Positions 17,055 to 25,595 are shown, numbered from the stretch's first letter. The stretch: 64,000 nt of DNA from CAVTSA01 sp963790575 (GCA_963790575.1 CAWBPD010000032.1:128481-192480), one strand, 5' to 3'. The notes: generated from the letters alone by a model not told the origin. Numbers and translations: made by a program.

Positions 17055-17510
17055 GTGATGGGCAGCACCGCTTCACAGTCGGTCGCGGAGTACGTGGCGA
17101 CCCTCCCGGCGGACGAGCAGGACCTCGCGCGCCACGTCCTGCTCGGCTACATCCATGAGAGAACCGGCAGGCCGGTCGGGTTCCACCACGCGCCCAACGG
17201 CGTCGCGCCACCGGGCAGACGGATCGACAAGATACTTCAGCGCTTCCCCGACGGTTCCTATCGAGCCGTCGTCTCGTTCTACGATCCTCAGCGCGGATGG
17301 GTGCAGAAGGGGAAGCACGACCAGCACACGATGTTCCCTGATCACTGGAGTAGGCACGAAGTCATGGCAGCCGGGCGGGAGGCCTATCTGGCCCGGGTGG
17401 ACCGGGTCGTGGAGAGATGGCGGAGCCGCGCCTGTGGGCTCCCGATCGGCGGATACCGCCGCAGAGACGGTCCCGGCCCGGCGACCTTCTTTCCGGACCA
17501 CGAGCGGTGA
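17055..17510 (+). CDS. EndoU-like ribonuclease domain protein, small orphan form
   Basis: A 151-aa protein. GFHHAPNGVAPPGRR, then PDGSYRAVVSFYDPQ, GKHDQHTMFPDHWSRHEVM and a following helix resemble the C-terminal toxin domain of bacterial EndoU nucleases (first His cluster, then Y-x-A-x-V, then a T-M-F-P-x-x-W-S block). The first 50 residues are a short helical region (SVAEYVATLPADEQDLARHVL), not the large secretion module of polymorphic toxins. The stop overlaps the next start by 4 bp. The assignment rests on motif resemblance; a structure search would decide it. Confidence 0.5.
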   Translation: MMGSTASQSVAEYVATLPADEQDLARHVLLGYIHERTGRPVGFHHAPNGVAPPGRRIDKILQRFPDGSYRAVVSFYDPQRGWVQKGKHDQHTMFPDHWSRHEVMAAGREAYLARVDRVVERWRSRACGLPIGGYRRRDGPGPATFFPDHER

Positions 17511-17866
17511 GCACTCGTTGGACGTTTGCTCCCAGCGTGCTGGTCGCCTCTCGCGAGCCCCCGCTGCCCGACCCGGCGCAGCTGCAGCCGCTGCGCGAGA
17601 TGCTCGCCGAGATCGCGATCAGCAACCAGAGTGTTAGAGAGTTTCTGGAGGAATTGTGGCCGGACATGCTCGCGCGGCGCAACGACCCTGAGGCCGAGTA
17701 CTGCGGCAACGGCGTCTGTTTCCGCGTGTCTGGCGACGAGGTGATCCTGACTCCGCTGTACGATCAGTGGGGCGACGCCGCCTTCGTCTACGTCCCCCTG
17801 GGCGACGTCCAGGAGATGATCGACCAGTTCGCGGCATACGTAAGGGGTCCCGAGAACCGGGGTTGA
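17507..17866 (+). CDS. Small protein paired with the EndoU-like gene; possible immunity protein
   Basis: A 119-aa acidic protein from GTG 17507, which overlaps the preceding stop by 4 bp. The C-terminal half (CGNGVCFRVSGDEVILTPLY, then DQWGDAAFVYVPLGDVQEM) has the alternating strand pattern seen in several small toxin-immunity families. The N-terminal part is helical (LREMLAEIAISNQSVREFLE). Coupled toxin-then-immunity gene order supports a neutralising role, but this is inference. No family is firmly recognised. Confidence 0.5.
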   Translation: MSTRWTFAPSVLVASREPPLPDPAQLQPLREMLAEIAISNQSVREFLEELWPDMLARRNDPEAEYCGNGVCFRVSGDEVILTPLYDQWGDAAFVYVPLGDVQEMIDQFAAYVRGPENRG

Positions 17867-17937
17867 GGTCCGTCTCTGCAATCCCCAGGTCTTAGCCCGC
17901 CTGGTGCCGGGCCCGACCACCTGGCAGAATGGACCAC

Positions 17938-18045
17938 ATGTCGGACGCCCACGTCCCCTCGCGACTGCGGTGCCCCCGCTTGGTCGGGTATGGTCACCCG
18001 ACGCCGCCGCCGCCAGGGCCCGCTCCGACTGGCGCCCGGCGCTGA
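17938..18045 (+). CDS. Proline-rich leader peptide upstream of proS
   Basis: A 35-codon ORF (ATG 17938 to TGA 18043-18045) that ends 77 bp before proS. Residues 21-30 read PTPPPPGPAP: seven Pro codons in ten, including four in a row. CAGAAT ends 7 nt before the ATG, matching the leaderless -10 spacing seen elsewhere in the window. The Pro run lies directly before the left arm of a hairpin (18016-18059). A leader that stalls when Pro-tRNA is scarce is the obvious model. GC-rich DNA easily encodes Pro, so chance remains possible. Confidence 0.5.
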   Translation: MSDAHVPSRLRCPRLVGYGHPTPPPPGPAPTGARR

Positions 18046-18059
18046 GTCCGAGCGGGCCC
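18016..18059 (+). promoter_or_regulatory. Candidate proS attenuator hairpin
   Basis: GGGCCCGCTC (18016-18025) pairs perfectly with GAGCGGGCCC (18050-18059); ACT/AGT just inside can extend it. The left arm begins right after the four Pro codons of the leader ORF, so a ribosome stalled there would cover it. No T-run follows. Confidence 0.5.
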
Positions 18060-18122
18060 CATCTCCTCCGCCGGCGCCTTCGCGGCGCGCGTCAGAAACC
18101 TCACCTCAAGGACTCGACTTCG

Positions 18123-19568
18123 ATGACCGACGACTTCGTGAAAGACCTGACCCGCATGTCGGACGACTACGACCGGTGGTACACCGACGTCGTCCGCAAA
18201 GCCGAGTTGGCCGACTACACGCCGGTCCGCGGCACCATGGTGATCCGCCCCTACGGCTACGCGATCTGGGAAGCGATCCAGCGCGCGTTCGACGACAAGA
18301 TCAAGGCGAGCGGGCACGAGAACTGGTACTTCCCCCTCCTGATCCCCGAGGACCTGCTCGTGAAGGAGGCCGAGCACGTGGAGGGGTTCGTCCCCGAGGT
18401 GGCGTGGGTGACCGAGGCGGGCAGCCACGGCAAGCTCGATCAACGGCTCGCCATCCGGCCCACCTCCGAGACCATCACCGGCACTGTCGTCCGCCGCTAC
18501 ATCCAGTCGTACCGGGACCTGCCGGTGCTCACCAACCAGTGGTGCAACGTGCTGCGGTGGGAGATGCGGACGCGGCTCTTCCTGCGCACCGCCGAGTTCC
18601 TGTGGCAGGAGGGCCACACCTTCCACGCCACCGCGGAGGAAGCGAAGGAGGAGGTGGATCTGATCCTCCGCTACTACCGCGAGATCGCCGAGGACTGGCT
18701 GGCGATCCCGGTGATCGGCGGCCGCAAGACGGAGGCGGAGACGTTCTTCGGCGCCGACTACACGCTGACCATCGAAGGGATGATGCGCGACGGGCTGGCG
18801 CTGCAAGCGGGCACCTCGCACTACCTGGCCCAGAACTTCGCGCGCGCCTACGACATCAGCTTCACCAACCGAGAGAACGAGATCGACTTCTGCCACACCA
18901 CCTCCTGGGGCATCTCCACCCGGCTCATCGGGGGCGTGGTCATGGCGCACGGTGACGACACCGGCCTCATCCTGCCCCCCAAGGTGGCGCCCCGGCAGGT
19001 GGTGGTGGTGCCGATCGCGCGCACGGACGAGGCACGCGCCGAGGTCGAGGCCTTCATCCAGCGCTGGCTGCCCGGGGTGCGCGCGGCGGGGGTCCGCATC
19101 CAGGTCGACTGGCGCGACGAGCGTCCTGGGAACAAGTTCAACTACTGGGAGCTGAAAGGTGTCCCCCTGCGTCTGGAGGTGGGACCGCGCGATGTCGCGG
19201 CCGAGCAGGTCACGCTGGTCGACCGGCTGAGCCGGGCCAAGGTGCCGACTCCCGTCAGCGGACTGGCGCAGCACCTGGGCGACGCGCTCGATGCCTTTCA
19301 GCGGGCTCTGTTCCAGCGAGCGCTCGACTTCCGCGATCAGAACACCTACGAGATGGGCCGGCTCGAGGACCTGGTCGCACACTTCCGGGACGGCACCGGG
19401 TTCGTCTGGGCGCCCTGGTGCGGCGATGCAAAGTGCGAGGAGCGGGTCAAGGAAGAGACGGGCGGCGTGACGGCACGCGCGATCGACACCGAGACGCGGC
19501 CGGAGGGCACCTGCCTCTGCTGTGAGCGGCCGGCGACGCAGCGGGTGGTCTTCGCCCGCGCCTACTGA
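18123..19568 (+). CDS. proS: Prolyl-tRNA synthetase, archaeal/eukaryote-like short type
   Basis: Class II synthetase charging tRNA-Pro. The 481-aa protein lacks the bacterial editing insertion and ends in the C-terminal tyrosine typical of the short type. Motifs: GTMVIRPYGYAIWEAIQ, YFPLLIPEDLL, IRPTSETI (motif 2 loop region with RTAEFLWQEGHT), GTSHYLAQNFARAY and HGDDTGLILPPKVAP. The C-terminal domain has WCGDAKCEERVKEET and CLCCERPA, a four-Cys zinc site. ATG 18123 fits the family N-terminus. A leader ORF and a hairpin precede it. Confidence 0.96.
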   Translation: MTDDFVKDLTRMSDDYDRWYTDVVRKAELADYTPVRGTMVIRPYGYAIWEAIQRAFDDKIKASGHENWYFPLLIPEDLLVKEAEHVEGFVPEVAWVTEAGSHGKLDQRLAIRPTSETITGTVVRRYIQSYRDLPVLTNQWCNVLRWEMRTRLFLRTAEFLWQEGHTFHATAEEAKEEVDLILRYYREIAEDWLAIPVIGGRKTEAETFFGADYTLTIEGMMRDGLALQAGTSHYLAQNFARAYDISFTNRENEIDFCHTTSWGISTRLIGGVVMAHGDDTGLILPPKVAPRQVVVVPIARTDEARAEVEAFIQRWLPGVRAAGVRIQVDWRDERPGNKFNYWELKGVPLRLEVGPRDVAAEQVTLVDRLSRAKVPTPVSGLAQHLGDALDAFQRALFQRALDFRDQNTYEMGRLEDLVAHFRDGTGFVWAPWCGDAKCEERVKEETGGVTARAIDTETRPEGTCLCCERPATQRVVFARAY

Positions 19569-19627
19569 CAGCTACCGACGGGTAGTGGCCCGGGTTCAAC
19601 TTCGTCCGAGTGTGGTACGAACAAGGT

Positions 19628-19756
19628 GTGATGCGAACCGCTGTACGGCCACCCGTGGTTGGGCATGCGCCCGCCGCGGCCCGCCGCCGCGCGGCGTTGA
19701 CGAGTCAGCGCCGCCGGCGTCGGAAGGTCGCTGACCCCTGGCTGGAGGCGGCGTGA
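19628..19756 (+). CDS. Small Arg-rich ORF overlapping the start of rel
   Basis: A 42-codon ORF from GTG 19628; its TGA overlaps the rel GTG (GTGA). TACGAA ends 6 nt before the start, the leaderless layout used by other genes here. The peptide is basic, with QRRRRRK near residue 30. Either a true coupled leader that gates rel translation or a chance frame in GC-rich DNA. Function unknown. Confidence 0.4.
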   Translation: MMRTAVRPPVVGHAPAAARRRAALTSQRRRRRKVADPWLEAA

Positions 19757-21876
19757 GCATCTCCGAGCTGCTGCGCGTCGCCGGCAACCTGGCCCCCGAA
19801 GACCGGAGCCTGGTCGAGCTGGCCTATGAGCGGGCCGCCGTCGCGCACACCGGCCAGCGCCGGCTGTCGGGAGGGGACTACATCGAGCACCCGCTGGCCG
19901 TGGCCGAGATCCTGGCCGACCTGGGGCTCGACGCCACCACCCTGGCGGCCGCGCTGCTCCATGACACCGTCGAGGACACGCCGCTCGCGATGGAGGAGCT
20001 GGAGGCCGAATTCGGCTCCGAGGTGGCGCAGCTGGTCCAGGGCGTGACCAAGCTCTCCCGCATCAGTTTCCGCAGTGATCAGCAGCTCCATGCCGAGAAC
20101 ATCCGCAAGATGCTGCTGGCGATGGCGGAGGACATCCGGGTGGTCCTGATCAAGCTTGCCGACCGCCTCCACAACATGCAGACCATCGACCCACTCCCCG
20201 AGCACAAGCGCAGGCGGATCGCTCGCGAGACCCTCGACATCTACGCACCGCTGGCCCACCGGCTCGGGATCGGGCAGATGAAGTGGCAGCTGGAGGACCT
20301 CTCGTTCCGCACGCTCGACCCGCACGGCTACCAGGAAGTGGTCGGCCGCGTCAACGCCAAGCGCGCGGACCGCGAGACGCTGGTCCAGGACCTGAGGGAG
20401 ATCCTCGCGCGCGAGCTGGAGGGCATAGAAATCCCGGCCGAGATCACCGGCCGGCCCAAGCATGTGTACTCGATCTGGCAGAAAATGACGCGGGATCACC
20501 GCGACTTCAGCCAGATCTACGACCTGATCGCGATCCGGGTGCTGGTCGACTCGGTCAAGGACTGCTACGGCGTCCTGGGCGTCGTGCATGCGCTGTGGAA
20601 GCCGCTGCCGGGCCGCTTCAAGGACTACATCGCGATGCCCAAGTCGAACGGGTACCAGTCGTTGCACACGACGGTCCTGTCGCACACCGGGGAGCCGATC
20701 GAGATCCAGATCCGGACCCACGAGATGCATCAGGTGGCCGACTTCGGGATCGCCGCCCACTGGGTCTACAAGGAGGGGTCGAGGGACCGGCGGTTCGACC
20801 AGAAGCTGACCTGGCTGCGACTCCTGATGGAGTGGAAGAACGACGTCCAGGACGCGGAGTCCTTCGTGGACGCGGTGAGAGTCGACATCTTCCAGGACGA
20901 GGTGTTCGTCTTCACCCCCCGTGGCGACGTCCTGAACCTCCCCCGCGGGTCGACGCCGGTCGACTTCGCGTACCGCATCCACACCGAGGTCGGCCATCGC
21001 TGCATCGGGGCCAAGGTGGGGGGTCGGATGGTGCCCCTCGACTACGAGCTGCAGAACGGGGAGATCGTCGAGGTGCTCACCTCGAAGGGGCCGCACGGAC
21101 CCAGCCGGGACTGGCTGAACTTCGTCAAGTCGGCCTCGGCGCGCGACCGCATCCGGCGCTGGTTCAAGGCCCAGGCCAAGGACGAGAACGTGGCCAAGGG
21201 CCGCGACCTCCTGGAGAAGGAGATGCACCGCATGCATCGCCTGACCCTGAACCAACTCCCGGACGGCAAGCTGGACGAGATCGCCGGCACCTACTCCTAT
21301 CACACGACGGACGACTTCCTGGCCGCGATCGGCTACGGCGACCTGAACCCGCACGCCGTGGTCATGAAGATGGCGCTGGTTCCGGAGTCGGGCGACCTGC
21401 GCGAGATCCCGCTCCTACCGCGCTCCCGGCCCACCCCGCAGATCCTGGTCCGTGGGGAGCGGGGGATCCTGACCCGGGTCGCGCCCTGCTGCGAGCCGGT
21501 GCCGGGCGACCTGATCACCGGGTTCACCACCCGCGGCAAGGGGATCACCGTGCACCGCGCCGACTGCCCCAACGCCCTCAACCCCCAGGACGAGCGGCGC
21601 GTGGTGACGGTGGACTGGGACGCCGACGCGTCGGACCTGTATCCGGTCTCGATCAAGATCGAGGCCTGGGACCGGACCGGGCTGCTGCGCGACATCACGA
21701 CCGTGATCGCGGGCCAGAAGGTCAACATGTCGCGAGCCGCGGTGTCCGTCTACGAGGACAAGACAGCGGTGGTCTCGACCACGGTGGAGATCGATTCGTT
21801 GTCCCAGCTTTCGCGCCTGATGGAGAAGCTGGAGCAGGTCCGCGACGTGCACACCGTGGCGCGGGAAGCGTCCTGA
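19753..21876 (+). CDS. rel: Bifunctional (p)ppGpp synthetase/hydrolase Rel
   Basis: Stringent response enzyme of 707 aa. Domains in order: HD hydrolase (about 25-180, with IEHPLAVAEIL and LLHDTVEDT), synthetase (about 230-350, with RPKHVYSIWQKM, YDLIAIRVLV and MPKSNGYQSLHTTV), TGS (about 385-450, VFVFTPRGDVLNLPRGSTPV), and C-terminal ACT (about 620-700). The RFKD motif in the synthetase region is the RXKD type typical of bifunctional Rel rather than the EXDD of synthetase-only RelA. GTG 19753 overlaps the small upstream ORF. Confidence 0.96.
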   Translation: MSISELLRVAGNLAPEDRSLVELAYERAAVAHTGQRRLSGGDYIEHPLAVAEILADLGLDATTLAAALLHDTVEDTPLAMEELEAEFGSEVAQLVQGVTKLSRISFRSDQQLHAENIRKMLLAMAEDIRVVLIKLADRLHNMQTIDPLPEHKRRRIARETLDIYAPLAHRLGIGQMKWQLEDLSFRTLDPHGYQEVVGRVNAKRADRETLVQDLREILARELEGIEIPAEITGRPKHVYSIWQKMTRDHRDFSQIYDLIAIRVLVDSVKDCYGVLGVVHALWKPLPGRFKDYIAMPKSNGYQSLHTTVLSHTGEPIEIQIRTHEMHQVADFGIAAHWVYKEGSRDRRFDQKLTWLRLLMEWKNDVQDAESFVDAVRVDIFQDEVFVFTPRGDVLNLPRGSTPVDFAYRIHTEVGHRCIGAKVGGRMVPLDYELQNGEIVEVLTSKGPHGPSRDWLNFVKSASARDRIRRWFKAQAKDENVAKGRDLLEKEMHRMHRLTLNQLPDGKLDEIAGTYSYHTTDDFLAAIGYGDLNPHAVVMKMALVPESGDLREIPLLPRSRPTPQILVRGERGILTRVAPCCEPVPGDLITGFTTRGKGITVHRADCPNALNPQDERRVVTVDWDADASDLYPVSIKIEAWDRTGLLRDITTVIAGQKVNMSRAAVSVYEDKTAVVSTTVEIDSLSQLSRLMEKLEQVRDVHTVAREAS

Positions 21877-21889
21877 CCAGCCTCGCCCG

Positions 21890-23830
21890 GTGAGCGAACC
21901 TCGGCCCGAGCTCTCCCCCGAAACCCCCGTTGGTGCACCAACGGGCCCTTCCAGTGGGCCCGTAGGACCCGCTGGTGCACCACCGGGCCCTTCTGGCTTC
22001 TACCAGACGCGGGCTGAACGGTTCGGAGAGGAGGCGGAGCGGGCTGCCCGGCCGGCCGGGATGGTGTCCAACCTCCGTCTGCTGTCCATCCTGGCCGCAC
22101 TGGCCCTGCTCGCCGTGGCCGTGTTCGCGCGCCTGGTCTGGCTCGGCGTTCCCATCGTCCTCCTCCTCGCCGCGTTCGCAGTACTCGTGGTGTGGCACCG
22201 CCGCCTGCGACGGCGACTGGAAAGGGCGCGGACGATGGCGGCGATCCAGCGGGAGGCGGTGGCCCGGATCGCTCGCCGGTGGGAGGCGATCCCGGCACCG
22301 CCCGCCGTCACCGCCGCGCCGGAGCATCCCTATGCAGCCGACCTCGACATCGTGGGTCCGGCCTCGCTGCTGCAGCTCCTGAACACCACCACCAGCCCGA
22401 TGGGAGAGGCCGAGCTTGGGCGGTGGCTGCTGGCTCCGGCGCCGCCGGAGTTGGGGCGGGAACGACAGACGGCCGTGACCGAGCTGGGTGCCGAGATCGA
22501 ACTCTGCCAAGAGCTGGAGGCGAGCGGCCGCCAGGCACGCGTCGCCGCCGGGGGCGTGCCGCCCGACCCCGAGCCTTTCCTGGCCTGGGGTGAGCAGCCT
22601 CCGCCCGGCGGCGCCGCCCTGCGCTGGCTGGCGCTGGTCTCGCCGGTCCTGTTCTGGCTCTCATTGATCCTGTGGGGCGTCCGCGTGCTGCCCTGGCCGG
22701 TCTGGATCCTGTTCCTGCTGGTCGACATCGGGCTCGCGGTGGGCATGGCGGGCGGTGCCGAGCGGATCCTGGCTCCGGTCCGGCAGCAGGAGGGGCGGGT
22801 GGCTCCCTATGGCGCCCAGCTGGCGCTCTTCCTGCGTCGGGACTGGCAAGCGCCGCTCCTGCGCCGGCTGGCGGACGCGGCGCGCTCGGGCGGCAGGCCG
22901 GCGGAGCAGCGGCTGCGCTCCCTCTCCCGGATCGTGGCCTTTTCGGTGCCCTCCACCTCGCTCCTCTACTTCCCGCTGCTGGTTCTCTTCCTCTGGAACG
23001 TGCATCTGGCAACCCTCGCGGCGCGCTGGCGGCGTCACGACGGGCGCCAGGTGCGGGGATGGCTGGTCGCGCTCGGAGAGATCGAGGCCCTGACCAGCCT
23101 GGCCGCCCTCCGCCACCGGGAGCCGGCGTGGGCGTTGCCGGAGCTGGTGATGGATGCGACCGAGATCAGTGGCGCCCGGCTCGGACACCCCCTTCTCGAC
23201 CCCGGAGTCCGGGTCGACAACGACGTGCGGGTAGGGCCGCCCGGCGAGCTCCTGTTGGTGACCGGCTCCAACATGTCAGGGAAGTCGACGTTGCTGCGCG
23301 CGATCGGGGTCAACGCGGTCCTGGCGGGGGCCGGCGCACCCGTCTGTGCCGCCTCGCTGCGTCTGCCACCGCTGCGGCTCTGGACCTCGATGCGGATCGA
23401 CGACTCGCTGGCGCGGGGGGTCTCGTACTTCCTGGCCGAGGTGCAGCGCCTGAAGCAGGTGGTGGACGGGATCGACGCGGCGGCGGACGACGGCTCGCCG
23501 CTCGGCTGCTACCTGCTCGACGAGATCCTGCAGGGGACCAACACGGCGGAGAGAACCACGGCAGCGAGAGCGGTCCTGTGTCACCTGGCGGGCCGGCGTG
23601 CGATCGGCGCCTGCTCCACGCACGATCTGGCTCTGGCCCGCGACCCCCAGCTCGAGGCGGTGACGCGCAACGTCCACTTCCAGGAGACCATCGCGGCGGC
23701 ACCCGGCGGTGAGACCACGATGACGTTCGACTACCTGCTGCGGGACGGCATCGCCACCTCCACCAACGCGCTGCGACTGATGGCGGCGATGGGCCTGCCG
23801 GCGGACCCGCGCGACACACCCCGGCCATAG
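21890..23830 (+). CDS. MutS-family ATPase with N-terminal membrane segments
   Basis: A 646-aa protein. The C-terminal third is a MutS ATPase: Walker A TGSNMSGKSTLLRAIG, then SYFLAEVQRLKQVV, Walker B CYLLDEILQGTNTAER and the signature STHDLALA. Upstream is the helical lever part. The mismatch-recognition domain of MutS is missing. Hydrophobic stretches near residues 60-95 and 240-285 suggest membrane insertion. This matches a poorly studied membrane-linked MutS-like clade, not MutS1 or MutS2, so mismatch repair should not be assumed. The first 40 residues are Pro/Gly rich and encoded by palindromic element E6; an alternative start is ATG 22061. Confidence 0.88.
   Translation: MSEPRPELSPETPVGAPTGPSSGPVGPAGAPPGPSGFYQTRAERFGEEAERAARPAGMVSNLRLLSILAALALLAVAVFARLVWLGVPIVLLLAAFAVLVVWHRRLRRRLERARTMAAIQREAVARIARRWEAIPAPPAVTAAPEHPYAADLDIVGPASLLQLLNTTTSPMGEAELGRWLLAPAPPELGRERQTAVTELGAEIELCQELEASGRQARVAAGGVPPDPEPFLAWGEQPPPGGAALRWLALVSPVLFWLSLILWGVRVLPWPVWILFLLVDIGLAVGMAGGAERILAPVRQQEGRVAPYGAQLALFLRRDWQAPLLRRLADAARSGGRPAEQRLRSLSRIVAFSVPSTSLLYFPLLVLFLWNVHLATLAARWRRHDGRQVRGWLVALGEIEALTSLAALRHREPAWALPELVMDATEISGARLGHPLLDPGVRVDNDVRVGPPGELLLVTGSNMSGKSTLLRAIGVNAVLAGAGAPVCAASLRLPPLRLWTSMRIDDSLARGVSYFLAEVQRLKQVVDGIDAAADDGSPLGCYLLDEILQGTNTAERTTAARAVLCHLAGRRAIGACSTHDLALARDPQLEAVTRNVHFQETIAAAPGGETTMTFDYLLRDGIATSTNALRLMAAMGLPADPRDTPRP
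21926..21987. repeat. Paired-palindrome element E6 inside the MutS-like gene
   Basis: CCCGTTGGTGCACCAACGGG (21926-21945) is a perfect 20-bp palindrome; CCCGCTGGTGCACCACCGGG (21968-21987) is a near-perfect second copy. Centres are 42 bp apart. The same half-site pair occurs at 42487-42548. Confidence 0.8.
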
Positions 23831-23901
23831 CCCCGCTTTCGCGCGAGAAGGGCCCCATGGGGCGCCGCATGAGCCCGCTTTCGCGTGAAAGCGGGGCTAT
23901 G
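23826..23901. repeat. Paired-palindrome element E7
   Basis: Left half-site CCCGCTTTCGCGCGAGAAGG (from 23832) and right half-site CCCGCTTTCGCGTGAAAGCG (from 23874) are each quasi-palindromic and centred 42 bp apart. The outer arms (CATAGCCCCGCTTTC at 23826 and its complement ending 23901) also pair. It contains the stop codon of the MutS-like gene. Confidence 0.8.
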
Positions 23902-23921
23902 GGGCCACTATGGAGGACGTC

Positions 23922-25595
23922 ATGGCGTGGGTCGTGTACGGGGTGCGCTGGGTGCTGTGGGCTGCCGGCAGCCTGGTCCGGAGGTGGCGGTCCTGCCCGG
24001 CCTGGGTTCACATCGTCGTCGAGGGCCCGCTGCCCGCCTTCGATCCTCCCCGCGGGCCGCTCTGGAGGCGCTTTCTGATGCCGCGGCCGGGCCCGAGCCT
24101 GTACCAGCTGGACCTGGCCGTCCGCCGCCTCGCGCATGAGCCTCGTGTTCGGGGCGTTGTCATCCACCTCCGTCCGGTGCCCGTGGCTCCGGCGCAGGCG
24201 GCTGCCCTGGCCGGGCTGGTGGCCCGGCTGCGGGATGCCCACAAGCGCGTCGTCTGCTGGGCGACCGGGTACACGGCGGGCACCTACCAGGTCGCCTGTG
24301 CCGCCGACGAGGTGCTGCTGCAGCCCGGTGGCGCGGTCGGGCAGCTCGGGCTGGCTCGCAACTACCTCTTTCTTCGAGAGACGCTGGACCGTGTGGGCGT
24401 GGAGCCGGACTTCATCCAGGTCTCGCCCTACAAGACGGCCGCGGACACGCTGACACAGCGCACGTTCACGCCGGCAGCCCGCGAGATGGCGAACTGGCTG
24501 GCTGACTCCGAACTCACGGAGCGGTCGGCCGCGATCGGCACCCGGCGCGGGCTCGGTGAGGCGGACGTCCGCTCCCTCCTGGACGCCTCCCCGTACACCG
24601 ACACGCAGGCGCTGGAGCGGGGAGCGATCGACGCCATCTGCTCGGAGGAAGCCCTGCCGGAGCGGCTGGGGTCGGAGCCGGCTCCTTGGGAGTCGGCGCG
24701 CCGCCGGCTCTGGCGGGCCCCACCTGACCGTCCCGGGCCCTGCGTGGGCCTGCTTCGCATCGAGGGCGCGATCGTCGACGGCCACAGCCAGCGTCCGCCC
24801 ATCTCGCCGCCCGGACCGCTGCCGGCACTCCTGCAGGAGCGCGCCGGCGACCTGAACGTCGTCCAGCAGGCACGCCGCCTGGCCCGAGCGCGGCGGGTGG
24901 CCGCGGTCGTGCTCTGGATCGACTCGCCAGGAGGGTCGGCGAGTGCCTCGGAGGCGATGGCGGCCGCGCTGGAGGTGCTGGCGAGGCGCAAGCCGCTGAT
25001 CGCCGTGATGGGTGCCGTCGCCGCGTCCGGTGGCTACTACGTTGCGACCCCGGCCCGCCGGATCTTCGCTCAGGGGGGAACGCTGACCGGCTCCATCGGC
25101 GTGCTCGGCGGCAAGCTGGCGGTGGGCGGTCTGCTGCGCCGGCTCCTGGTGGGGCACGAAGTGATCGCGCGGGGTGCCCACGCCGGCATCGACGATCCCG
25201 GGCGTCCCTACAGCGAGGTGGAGCGGGAGAAGGTCCGGGAAGTGATCGACCGCATCTACAGGGTCTTTCTGGAGCGGGTCGCGGAAAGCCGGGATCGCCC
25301 GGTTGCCGACATCGAGCCCATCGCTGGGGGGCGGGTCTGGACCGGGCGGCAGGCGCTCGAGCGTGGCCTGGTCGATGAGCTCGGGGATCTGAACCGGGCT
25401 CTCGCCGAGGCGCGCCGTCTGGGCAAGCTTCGCGACGACGCGCCCCTGGTGGAGCTGCCCGACCGAGGTCAGGTGGCGCCCGCTTCCACCAACGTCGCCG
25501 CGCTCGCACTGGACACGCTCCGCACGCTGACCCTGGCTCCGGCCTGGCTGCTCTGCCCGCTCCTCGACGCCGACCTGCTGGGGCTGCCCCGATAA
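23922..25595 (+). CDS. sppA: Signal peptide peptidase SppA (long, two-repeat type)
   Basis: Membrane serine protease that degrades cleaved signal peptides. The 557-aa protein has an N-terminal hydrophobic anchor (VVYGVRWVLWAAGSLV) and two tandem SppA repeats. As in the 67K type, the catalytic Lys comes from the first repeat (VSPYKTAADTLT, K171) and the nucleophile Ser from the second (VAASGGYYVA, S369). GGTLTGSIGVLGGK follows. ATG 23922 is chosen because GGAGG lies 5 nt upstream; ATG 23910 is also in frame. Low hydrophobicity at the C-terminus is normal. Confidence 0.92.
   Translation: MAWVVYGVRWVLWAAGSLVRRWRSCPAWVHIVVEGPLPAFDPPRGPLWRRFLMPRPGPSLYQLDLAVRRLAHEPRVRGVVIHLRPVPVAPAQAAALAGLVARLRDAHKRVVCWATGYTAGTYQVACAADEVLLQPGGAVGQLGLARNYLFLRETLDRVGVEPDFIQVSPYKTAADTLTQRTFTPAAREMANWLADSELTERSAAIGTRRGLGEADVRSLLDASPYTDTQALERGAIDAICSEEALPERLGSEPAPWESARRRLWRAPPDRPGPCVGLLRIEGAIVDGHSQRPPISPPGPLPALLQERAGDLNVVQQARRLARARRVAAVVLWIDSPGGSASASEAMAAALEVLARRKPLIAVMGAVAASGGYYVATPARRIFAQGGTLTGSIGVLGGKLAVGGLLRRLLVGHEVIARGAHAGIDDPGRPYSEVEREKVREVIDRIYRVFLERVAESRDRPVADIEPIAGGRVWTGRQALERGLVDELGDLNRALAEARRLGKLRDDAPLVELPDRGQVAPASTNVAALALDTLRTLTLAPAWLLCPLLDADLLGLPR

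Noticed and set aside
18016..18059. T-box element for proS
   Set aside because: No T-box consensus word or specifier-loop layout; the leader peptide model fits better.
23874..23895. parS-like site (TTTCGCGTGAAA)
   Set aside because: It resembles the ParB site core but differs at the centre and flanks, no parAB genes are near, and it fits better as a half-site of element E7.
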